NCBI RefSeq assembly: GCF_907164915.1
Contig: NC_061867.1
Span: 33,353,751-33,417,750, forward strand
Reading direction: 5' to 3'
Source: Impatiens glandulifera
Lineage: Eukaryota > Streptophyta > Magnoliopsida > Ericales > Balsaminaceae
Length of the DNA stretch: 64,000 nucleotides
Below, piece by piece: positions 21,995-31,707 of the stretch. Within the stretch, counting starts at the first letter, position 1. Every line of letters begins with the position of its first letter. The position numbers were made by a program, and so were the translations under genes. A model generated the notes under the pieces. That model did no database searches, was not told the DNA's origin, and saw only the letters and a program-made list of their open reading frames with translations.

Positions 21995-24300
21995 TTACAC
22001 TGGCCGAGAGAAGAAACCGAACTCTCAAGGAAGCCGCAAGGTCCATGATAGCTGATTCGGGTGTCGCTCTAAAGTTTTGGGCTGCAGCTATTAATACTGC
22101 ATGTCATACACAAAACCGATCTATGATCAACAAACGGCTTAAAATACCGTTTGAAGTATACTATGACAGAGTTCCTACCATCTGATATCTTAGGATCTTT
22201 GGTTGTAAATGTTACATTCACATCAACGACAAACATTATTTGACCGCTTTTAATGTTAAATCCGATGTCGGGATAATGCTGGGTTATTCGGCAGTTAGTA
22301 AAGCATATAGAGTATACAACACTAGGACCTTAACTGTTGAAGAATCTTCGCATGTTATTTTTGATGAATCGGTTGAAAGCAATACCGCTTCACCCTTTGA
22401 TCTACATAATCGGTTTGAAAATTTAAATATTCAATCTGATGATGAAGACGAGGTTCCTGTTTTTTTAAGGTTTATCTATGATCAAGCGGTTAATACTGAA
22501 ACTCAACCGGATCAAGCTGCTCCACAGTAGGATGTTGACAACATAGAGTTTATTGAGGAAATCGGTCGTCTTGACTCTATTCAACTTACCGATATGTCTA
22601 ATCTTAATCAAATAACTGGTCACTTGGGAGATATTACCGGACCGAACCTCAAAAGGAATAAATATCATCCTCCTGAGCTTATAATAGGTAATCCCTCATC
22701 ACCCTCCCGAACTAAGCATCAACTTTTGGAAGAATATGAAAATTCGGCTTTCATATAAGAAATTGAGCCGAAAAAGGTAGATGAAAAATTGTTAAATCCC
22801 GATTGGATCTTAACAATGCAAGAGGAATTGAACCAGTTTGAGAGGAATAAAGTCTGACATTTAGTTCCAAGACAGAAACATCAATCGGTTATAGGAACAA
22901 GATTGGTGTTCAGAAATAAACTCAATGAAAATGGTTTGGTTACGAGGAACAATGCCAGATTAGTGGCCCAAGGATATAAACAGGAAAATGCATTGAATTT
23001 GAAGAATCATTTGCACATGTGGCTAGACTTGAAGCCATCAAAATTTTTCTTGCCTTTGCGGTTTTCAAAATTTTCAAAGTATTTCAAATGGATGTTAAAA
23101 GTGCATTTTTAAATGTTGAGTTAAGTGAAGAGGTTTATGTTGAACAACCTCCCGGTTTTAAAAATCCAGAATTAATTAGTCATGTGTATCGGTTGGATAA
23201 AGCCATTTACGGTTTAAAACAAGCTCCTAGAGCTTTGTATAATACTTTAACAAGATTCTTATTCAATCATGATTTTACCATAGGCTCGGTAGATAAAACG
23301 TTGTTTAAATTTGATAAAGAAGGGACATATCTTACTTATTCAAATTTACATGGATGACATAATTTTTGGCTCAACCGATTCTAAGTTATGTGACAAGTTT
23401 TCAAAAATGATGACCAATAAATTTGAAATGATTATGATGGGGGACTTGAGTTTCTTTCTAGGTCTCCAGGTTCGGCAGATCGAGGGAGGAACATTCATCA
23501 ATCAATCCAAATATACAACCGAACTGCTAAAGAAATTCTGAATGGACAACTTCTCTTCAGCCGCCATTCCTATGAGTTCATCTATTAAGTTAGAAAAGGA
23601 TTAGGACAGTCAAGGAGTAGACATTACGGCTTACTGAGGGATCATCGGTTCACTTTTATACCTGACAGCAAGTCGACCGGACATATTGTTTGCGGTTGGA
23701 ATATGCGGAAGATTACAGGCCAATCCAAAGCAATATCATTATACAACAGCCAAAAGAATATTAAAATATCTAAAGGGCACTCAAGATGTGGGACTGTGGT
23801 ATCCAAAGGATTCCAGTTTCAATCTGACTAGTTATTCTGATGTAGACTACGCAGGCTGTAAAATAGACAAAAAGAGTACCAGTAGTACATGACAGTTCCT
23901 GGGTGACCGGTTTGTCTCCTGGTATAGAAAGAAATAGACTTCGGTTTCTACTTCAACTGCAGAGGCAGAGTATCTTGCGGTCGGAAGCTATTGTGCTTAA
24001 CTCCTCTAGATCCAACAGCAACTGAAAGATTTTGGAATAATTGCTGAGGAATCTCCGATCTTTTGTGACAACACTTGCACGATAGCTATTACATACAATC
24101 CAGTGTGGCACTCAAGAACAAAATATATCGACATCAGATATCATTTCATCCGAGAGCATGTGCAGCAGAAGCACATCTGACTGGAATACATCTCGACACA
24201 TCAGCAAGTAGCAAATATCTTCACAAAGCCACTACCGGAAGCTAAGTTTTCTTTCTTTAGAAACATTTTAGGACTTGCTGATAGCAGTCGACTCTTTTCT
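21995..24300 (+). pseudogene. Copia integrase C-terminus, reverse transcriptase and RNase H, broken
   Basis: It starts inside integrase (LAERRNRTLKEAARS), then the post-integrase region (IFGCKCYIHIND, LGYSAVSKAYRVYN). RT follows from about 22,790 ([27 protein letters not shown]) with the active-site YMDD at 23,347-23,358. RNase H follows (SYSDVDYAGC, TSTAEAEYLA) to about 24,290 (FTKPLPEAKF). Many stops fit C-to-T decay: TAG for CAG in KKQT, TAA for CAA and TAG for TGG in CAQLLW. No function remains. It probably belongs with the gag-PR-INT half on the minus strand at 15,838-18,438. Confidence 0.85.
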
Positions 24301-24348
24301 TAAATGTTTTTGCATGCTTTCAAAAAATATTCTTTTCATGAAAAACTG

Positions 24349-24393
24349 GAGCATGGTCTCAGGGAGAAGCTCACGCTTCTCAAAATCATGCTC
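24349..24393 (+). other. Double-stem hairpin downstream of RNase H
   Basis: The inner stem is GAGAAGC/GCTTCTC with a TCAC loop (24,364-24,381). The outer stem is GAGCATG/CATGCTC (24,349-24,355 with 24,387-24,393), extendable by GT/AT if G-U pairing is allowed. The inner stem recurs with other loops at 20,194-20,211 and 25,967-25,984. Its role is unknown. It could affect transcript processing between pol and the aORF. Confidence 0.65.
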
Positions 24394-25071
24394 TTTGAAT
24401 TTTTGAAAAACTAATCGGATATTTTCCGTAAAAAGCTTACATTCCATTTAAAAACCGGTCAGAATTTCATCAATTATGTGCATGAAAAATCAATGGTATA
24501 AAAAGTCAAGTATGTTAAACCGGACAGTTGTCTCCAGTTAAGATTGGTTTAATTAACTTGCCAAATTATATGTACACAAATCAAGCGGTTAAGTGATTCG
24601 GATAAAACAAATGGAATTATTTTCTAAACTGAATAACTACTGCCTAACCAACAATTACTTATTTAAAATGAAATAATCTATCTTGAAAAACCGGTCATGA
24701 AAAACCAACCGATTATGTACATCTTAATCTCGGTTAGTTTATTTTCCGGTTAACATGTGACAGCTGGACATTGTTTGTCATGCATGCTTGAAAAATAATC
24801 CTGTGAAAAAGAAAAGTGTCTACATCTCAAACAACGTGAAGACACGTGTCTATCACTGTTAAGAGAAAGACCAACACTACACCCAAACAATATGTTTGAA
24901 AATATAACAAATATCTAATTCTCATCATTACTTCTCTTGGAGATAACATGTATACCTAAATCTAAGTATAACACCACTAGATATGCTAACCGATCCCTAG
25001 TTACTTAAATACCACATCCTTCTCATTTCAAAAATTACTCTCAACTATACTTAAGAAAATCATCAAGCAAA
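24394..25071 (+). promoter_or_regulatory. Spacer upstream of aORF C with palindromic G-box
   Basis: Non-coding. AGACACGTGTCT lies at 24,840-24,851 inside a block (GAAGACACGTGTCT...GTTAAGAGAAAGACC...) shared with 4296-4345 in element A. TTAAATACC near 25,004 is a possible TATA box about 65 bp before the aORF. Confidence 0.5.
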
Positions 25072-25806
25072 ATGCCTTGCTTTCTTGCCAAAAAGTTCTT
25101 CTCTTCATCTTCGAGTCGGTTTCTCAATCTGAAGACGTTGAAATTCAAAGTCTATTCCGATCCCTTGAAAGTTTAGGTTTACGAAAATTCCTGGAGGACC
25201 GATATGTCATTGACTACAATGTAGTCAATGAATTTTTCAACACCGCCAAGGTTATTCAGGGGGATATTATCATCGCTCAAGTTCACGGTAAAACTATCTT
25301 CTTTAGTGAAATTGACCTTGCACTGAGCTGCGGTTTACCAATTGAAGATTTTACTGATATTACCTTCCCTCCAATGGTCATCAATGAGACGAGCCATCAT
25401 TTCTCCAGCTCTATGACTCCGATCAACACTTGGGGACCCAAGAGCTCTCTTCAAAACGAGTTCCAAATCCTGAGTGAAATCTTGAGCAAAAATATTCTTG
25501 CAAAGGCAAACATCCAACAATATACCCATAAAATATTCGAAATGATGGTTTCCATCACCGAAGGTACTTCGGTGAATTGGTCCCAGATCATATTTAACAA
25601 TCTGAAAGAGATGATCATCTCCAACAAAGGACAAATCAGATAAGCTCCACAGCTATGCGGTATGTTCTTTGATCTCAACATCTATCTCGGTCTGAGTGCC
25701 ACCCTCTATCCAAACCAGTTGCTGACAAAGGACATGATCCAAGCACGACTACACCGGATGGACAAAGCAAAAGCCAGAAAAACTCCGAGTATTGGTCCAT
25801 CCCACT
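25072..25806 (+). pseudogene. Accessory ORF (aORF) C, N-terminal domain only
   Basis: This is the best preserved N-terminal domain of the family: 188 open codons (25,077-25,643) with landmarks LRKFLEDRYVIDYNVVNEFF, IALSCGLPIED-like and VNWSQIIFNNLKEM. After a TAA it reads on in the same frame (APQLCGMFFDLNIYLGLSATL...) to a TAG at about 25,808. The ATG at 25,072 is one frame off from the conserved frame, so the native start is lost. The Ser/Glu-rich middle and C-terminal tail found in aORF A are absent. Confidence 0.55.
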
Positions 25807-25966
25807 ACTAGTTATAGGATCCATTAGTTTAAAATGTGTATCTCAAAATTAATAACCGATTATTTTGTTGGTCTTTTGGTTATGAAGGTTTTCAGTTTTA
25901 ATGAAATTCGGTCTCAAACATTTTCAGTTTAATTATCAAATTCTTAATAGAAGACACATTCTCAGG

Positions 25967-25984
25967 GAGAAGCTACCGCTTCTC
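25967..25984 (+). other. GAGAAGC/GCTTCTC hairpin downstream of aORF C
   Basis: A perfect 7-bp stem with a TACC loop. The preceding CTCAGG is also shared with the hairpin at 24,349-24,393. The outer stem is not preserved here. Confidence 0.6.
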
Positions 25985-26318
25985 AAGTATAAACCAAAAA
26001 TTTCAAAAAGAAAACAAAGCCTACACTTAACCATTTTTCAAAAATCTTGACCGGTCAATGTAGGCAGGAGAGTATACGTCACACTTTCCCAAGATACATT
26101 TTTGAAAATGGAGTATTTTGTTGAAGTCTCAAAAAGCATTCAATTTGGGAATATTGACAAAGATATCTCATAACGGGTAAATCTTTTCAATAAAGGAAGA
26201 CAATAAATGCTTTCAAAACCGTTCAACTATTTAAGGAACATTTCACCCAAAAATCAAAATCACAACATTTTTTGCGTCTCTCTCTAGGCTAAAACTTTTG
26301 CACCCAACACCTTTCAAT

Positions 26319-26990
26319 ATGAACTCACAATCCATAAACTCTCTAGTCATCGATTTCGAATCCGTTCTATCCTCCAGATTAAGAGAAGTCATTTTCTACC
26401 CTCTTGTTCACTCCGACTTGCGTAAATTTCTTGAAAGATCTGATTTCATCCTAGAAGAGGAAGTAATCGAATTCTTCAATAACGTTGCTGTAAGGGATGA
26501 TGAAAGTATTATCACTTACATAGACGGTGTACGCTTTCGGATTTCTGAAGATTCATTTGCGGAATTCTTCGATCTACCATCTGAAGAATTTTCGGATTTT
26601 CCATCTCCCCTCATTCAGGAAAATGAGGATTTCTCTTACATATTCTTTGGCACCTCCAAACCGGACGACTATCACGACCGCAAATCTAATCTTGTTCTCC
26701 ATTTTGAAATTCTCAATGACATCATTCAACGTTCTATTCTGGGACATATGTAGAACCAACATTACACTCGGCAAGTCTATGAAATGATAATCACAATATT
26801 ACTAAACACGCCCATCACCTGGGTCTTTCTCATCTTCATCCACTTGAAGATGCTAATTCAATCTTCTATAAGAAGGATCGGCTTCGCTCCTTAGATTAGC
26901 CGATATCTTCGCTCCATAATCCCAAATCTTAGACCGGGAACCCCGGTGAGTCCGGCCAACATTCTAACCGATGAAACGGTGGAAAGTTGA
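26319..26990 (+). pseudogene. Accessory ORF (aORF) D, N-terminal domain only
   Basis: The fourth family member. The ATG at 26,319 gives MNSQSINSLVIDFESV, then LRKFLERSDFILEEEVIEFF and FAEFFDLPSEEF. The frame is open to 26,753 (145 codons) and continues with stops to about 26,990 (YTRQVYEM, then TPITW). It lies about 0.5 kb after aORF C with a hairpin between them, so hairpin-spacer-aORF looks like a duplicated module. A TATA-like CTATTTAAGG lies at about 26,229-26,238. Confidence 0.55.
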
Positions 26991-27179
26991 ATTCAAAGAA
27001 TAGAATCAAGGACCAGTATAATAGTGGAAAGCTGGATTCAAAGACTAAGACCTAGGAACTAAGTCTTTAATTTTTCACACTTGTATTTCTGAACAATCCG
27101 GTCATTTTGTTGTACGACTAGTTGTTATATCTATTTTTGCATATTTAAATTCAACCGCTCAACTCAATCTTGGTTAACT

Positions 27180-27400
27180 TTAAAGTTTCGGTAAACTTCA
27201 AACATTTCGGTTAACTTCAAACATTTTGGGTTAAACATCAAACATTTCGGTGCATCTCAGATAATTTGGCTCACTTCACTTTAACGTTTAAAACTGACCG
27301 CCGTTACCACCCATAGTTTACCGCCCTTAGTTTACCGATCATCTTTTACTGCCCATAGTTCATCTTTAACTTTAACTTTAACTTTAACTTGTGAAGTGTC
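27180..27400 (+). repeat. Short tandem repeats (TTAACTTCAAACATTTCGG and TTTAAC)
   Basis: Three to four degenerate copies of a unit of about 19 bp containing CTTCAAACATTTCGG, then a CTTTAA hexamer run at about 27,365-27,390. Non-coding, probably the decayed end of the element carrying aORF D. Confidence 0.6.
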
Positions 27401-29570
27401 CACAACTTTAATAAGAGAATCAAAGCAAATTGTCCCAACAGCTATAAATACAATTTTTTCACCATTATTCTCACTCATCTTGATAGTCTAAACAACAAAG
27501 TCAAATCAAATTATTCAAATCTAATATTGTTAATCAAGTTGTTCTAGAAACAAGGGGTTTTAGATGAAAGGAATTAAAACTTTGACATTTGACGGGTCAT
27601 CCGACTTCTGTTTGAACCCTCTTTCCGAACACTTCAATTTTTATAAGATATTTTCCCATTTGGAATAAGTGCAGACTCTTACAGATTTAAAATGAATAAA
27701 TTGAAAATTCAATTCTCTAGTTCTTCTGAATGTATAAGAGTGACTATGGATCAATGTGAATGATAACAAGAATGAAATAGAATATCAAAGATGATTAAAC
27801 CTTTGTTGTTGGGCGGCCAATCAGATCGTAGCTCATCGGAGAATAAAATCGTATGTCGTTCTCAATTTGTCGCTCCAATGGCTTCTTTACCGCCGGAGTT
27901 AAGTCAGGTCAGTTTCTTCTTTTCTAGAATTTTACATAATGTCTACCATTAACTTCCAACATGGTTCAAATTAATCCTCAAACTAAAGGTATTTCTTTAA
28001 TTGATCCATCAATTTACACGCTTGAAAAATTCAATTTATTTTGTCTTTTGCTTACCCGTTTTCTCTCCTAGATAAAAAATTACCCCGTCTTTAAGGGCGG
28101 TTAGTGCGATCCGAAAATTATCGAAGAAAAGAACTTCTAGATATGCTATTAGATAGGCCTAGAGAGATATCTATGCGCTCAGACCCCATACCTTACCTTC
28201 TTCACGTGCACCCGCGATAGGAGACGAGAGATTTTTATGATAGATTTGACATGTGCACTATTTTTTTAAGAAAAAACGTTTTTCGTGTGTTAATGCACAC
28301 TATGTTAAATAACCCATTACCTTATCTTCCTCTACATCCCGTAAAAAGGTGGAAGGGATGAGAAATCAATAATAAGGTTCTTTAGCATAGCCCTTTTGAA
28401 TTGGTCCGTACAAGTTTTAAATTGATACACTCGCGGATGTATCAATTTAATTGACTTTAGAATCTCTACTTTAGTTTTTTTCCAAAGAAACTAAAGTAAA
28501 GAAAATCAGATATTCGTTTTAAGAGTTCGGTGCTTGGTTACGTATTAAAAAAGAGCATATGACACTATGTCCTACACGCATTATTTATAGATAGTCTCTA
28601 TTCCTAAGTAATTGGTCAGTTGATGTTTGAATGATTGTTACATTTTCGTTCTGAGTTCAGAACTCTTTTACTTGTGTGAAAAAATCTTAATCATTTTACA
28701 AAATAATTAATCTTATTCATTGAGTACTTGATTAGAATAAAGCAATATAAACATAGGCACTATTCCCAAGGAAAAAAGAATCATAATTCCCGAGAGAGAA
28801 TAAATGAGTGTAAATGATGAGGACAAGAATTCAAATCAAATATTAGAAGTTTATTCTTTTGAGAAAGAAGAGAAGAAAATAAACTAATCCAAAATCTTGA
28901 GTGTTTTCCCTTTTTGAAATTTTCGGAATTAAGGAAACTGCGAGTCCGAGTACAACATATTAAAACGAGTTATTTTTTAAAATGATTCCCAAAATTCCCT
29001 AAACTTCACATGATGGTAAAAAATATTTTTAGAAGTTTAAAGGAATCGAATTTGGAATTTTTGGAGTAATAAAACTCCGAATATGATACTAGATACACAT
29101 TTTTCCAAAGGAATCCCAAAAATTATGAAAAATTTTGTGGACATCAAAAATAATTTTAAGAAGCTACATTTTTAATTTTATGATTTTTGAACTCATTAAA
29201 TTCAAGTTATAGGCTCTTAAAATTTTGGGTTTTGCCAAACAAGTCATAAAATTTTCAAAAAATAATAATTTTGAATTGTTTGAAAATTTTGAAAAAATTT
29301 ATAAACGATTTGAATGTTTGAACAAGTCATTCTAAAGTTGTTTGTTAAATCTGAAAATAAATAAGAACTTAGAATTTATTTATTTTTTATTAGTTTTAAA
29401 TCAAAATAAAGAAAAATAAAGTCCTAGGCTCAATTAAAAAGAAAAGTTTAAAGTCTATTTTAATTTCGAATTAATTTCAAATTAAATATTTAATTTGAAA
29501 TTAAAATACAAAATACCTATTTAAAAATTAAAAAAGATCAGAAGCCTCTTTATAACTTTTAGAGAAGTTG
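27401..29570. other. Intergenic DNA, one exon-like patch
   Basis: No gene recognised. An open patch on the plus strand (27,791-27,915: MIKPLLLGGQSDRSS..., then MASLPPELSQ) is followed by a donor-like CAG|GTCAG. It could be a relic first exon of an unknown gene. The rest is AT-rich, with a stretch near 28,515-28,615 (GAGTTCGG..TTGGTTACGT, then CTATGTC) that has a similar partner at 39,605-39,690. Confidence 0.4.
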
Positions 29571-29604
29571 AGGAAAATCAAATATAACTGATTGGTTTTT
29601 ATTT

Positions 29605-29984
29605 ATTAAAGCACCGAAGAAGAAAGTCACAACCGAGATTACGACGGTGTATCTTCTTCCAATCCAATTTGAAATCCGACCCGCTACGGCGGATCCGAAT
29701 AGAGAGTAAAAATTTATAATTCCCATTTGAACTTCTAATTGAACATCGGAAATGTTTAAATCTTGTTTTATGTATATTCCGGCGCCTCTCATCACTACTT
29801 TATCTGAATTATAAGAAGAAATTTAGAAAAAGATGTTGAAAATTAAAATTAAGAATGATATATAGATGGATACCATAACCGAGAGTCATGGAAGCTAAGA
29901 TGGCGCAAGAGAGAGCATATTTGTTCCATTTTTTAGGTTTGATTTCTGGGTCGCCATTTTATCATGCTTTTTACTGTCACTCAT
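29605..29984 (-). pseudogene. Polyol/monosaccharide transporter fragment (MFS)
   Basis: Two exon remnants of a plant polyol transporter (PLT/PMT type, proton-linked sugar alcohol uptake). Exon 1 (29,874-29,984) reads MSDSKKHDK then, after a 1-base deletion in an A run, PKKWNKYALSCAILASMT. A short intron with GT and CAG borders separates exon 2 (29,605-29,803: GAGIYIKQDLNISDVQLEV..., then SNWIGRRYTVV). The family motif GYDIGVMSGA is altered to GYDKVVMRGA. Sequence stops after the second transmembrane segment, out of about twelve in a full protein of roughly 500 residues. Confidence 0.75.
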
Positions 29985-31000
29985 CTCTGTGTGTTTCTGT
30001 GTGTGTGTGAGAAAATGATTCATGAATTCATATAAATATATGAATGCTCAAATATTAATTAATTGATTGATTATTTGTAAATAAGTCAGTTTAATGTATC
30101 CTTTTCAAATAAAAATATGTTTTTTTTATCCAACTCGACTTTAGCAAAGACCGAGTTGAGTTTATACAACAAAATAAATAAATAGATAAATATATTATTT
30201 TATAAGAGACAAAATATTAAGAATAGTGTTTGTATTGTTGTTTAAGATTTCTAGAATAGAGTGCTCTCGTAAAATGTCTTAAATAAAGTAGAAGTTATAA
30301 CAAGATACTGATACGGTTGAGTTTCGTCATCCTAGTTGGGTGGAGAGACCCAATTTAGTGTGGACATTATTCAAACCGATCTTATAGAATAATAAGAGAA
30401 AGAGCAAAGTAAAAATAGATTCAGGGGTTTGAGGTAATAGCTGAAGAAGATTTTTGTTTGTCAGAGTTTGTACAGTTTGATTAACTTTAAACGTTGACAA
30501 TTTGTTGGTTATTTCTGGGACTACGTTCTGAACGGTGAAGATTTGTTTTCTCATACTTCTAAGTCAAAGAAGAGAAACTAAAATTATAAAATTCAATTTC
30601 ATTTTGTCTTGCTCATCTTTATACTTAATTAGTTATGAGAGTGTTCTATTTAAAAAAATATATTTTTCCATAAGTGATCACGTAAATAAATATATATATA
30701 TATAACTACACAATATTTGGACTATTATGAATATAAATTTTTATATAATAATTGTTTTTGTTACCTATTATAAAGCCCGAGCGTTTACCTTGATAATGCA
30801 TGTAGGATATTCTCTCTATTCTAGAGACTATCTAAGAACTTTTGCGAGCAATATGTTCAACAACAACAAACACCATGATAACCGATGCCTAGCCATTATC
30901 GATGTTAGTTTTAAGGTTTCAAAGACAAAATTATGGACGGACGAACCTTGAGGTTTGCATCAGCCGGAAAAATTATAATAGTTTTTTTAAGAAAACGACA
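29985..31000. other. Intergenic DNA, no recognised gene
   Basis: Contains a TG-rich run at 29,990-30,012 and an uncharacterised 75-codon minus-strand frame (30,327-30,554) with no recognised motif. AT-rich otherwise. Confidence 0.5.
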
Positions 31001-31660
31001 TAATATCATTAAATAAAATATTACAAGAGTTCAGGATTCAAGAAGAACAAGCATTTGCTAAAAATGAATGAACCAACAAGATGAAAACATAAAAAACAAT
31101 CAAAATGGAAATAAAAGTGAATGACACAAACAACGAAGTTTAAAGCGATTTGAAATTAGACATAAGAGTGACTTTCTCATATGCAATCAATTTTTTCACA
31201 AATCAACCAATTTTTTCACAAGTGAGAATTCGCCTCCACGTTCGAATGAGTGAGTATCCATCAAAGATAATTTCATTCCAAATGAACTCCACATCATTTC
31301 GAACCCTTGAAAATGTTCTTGCGTTCCTCTCAATCCAAATATGATAAACAATGTTTGTAAAGAAGCACTTGAAGGCATTTGAACTAAAGTCATTACTCTT
31401 TGTCTTAATGATTGTCATTTTCTTGATATCAGTACATTCTTTTGGGAAGTTGAGGAGAACTCCCTCCAAAACAAGGAAGCAAATGAGTCGTCCCTAAAAA
31501 AATGGTCAATGATCTCCTTATTTTCCAAAGTAATGAGAAGCAAATGCTTTTGTATTATTATTAATAAAAACAAATAATATAGTTTGTTATATATTAGGTT
31601 AATACATGTTGCCCAAAGTTCAAACATTTTTAGTGTATTTTCTTTTGTGCCCTTGAGAGA
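31001..31660 (-). mobile_element. LINE 3' relic (zf-RVT region)
   Basis: The minus strand encodes the tail of a non-LTR retrotransposon ORF2. It resembles the zf-RVT region after the RT domain: IDHFFRDDSFASLFWREF, and the typical IVYHIWIERNARTF at about 31,300-31,345. Frames are broken. The 3' side (about 31,000) is A/T-rich, as expected for a LINE tail. Confidence 0.65.
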
Positions 31661-31707
31661 AGTGGTCCTAGGACACATAATTGAAGGTCGGCCATGGGTG
31701 GAGATTA

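Noticed and set aside
30327..30554. 75-codon minus-strand ORF as a gene
   Set aside because: No recognised domain, no splice or promoter context, in AT-rich intergenic DNA.
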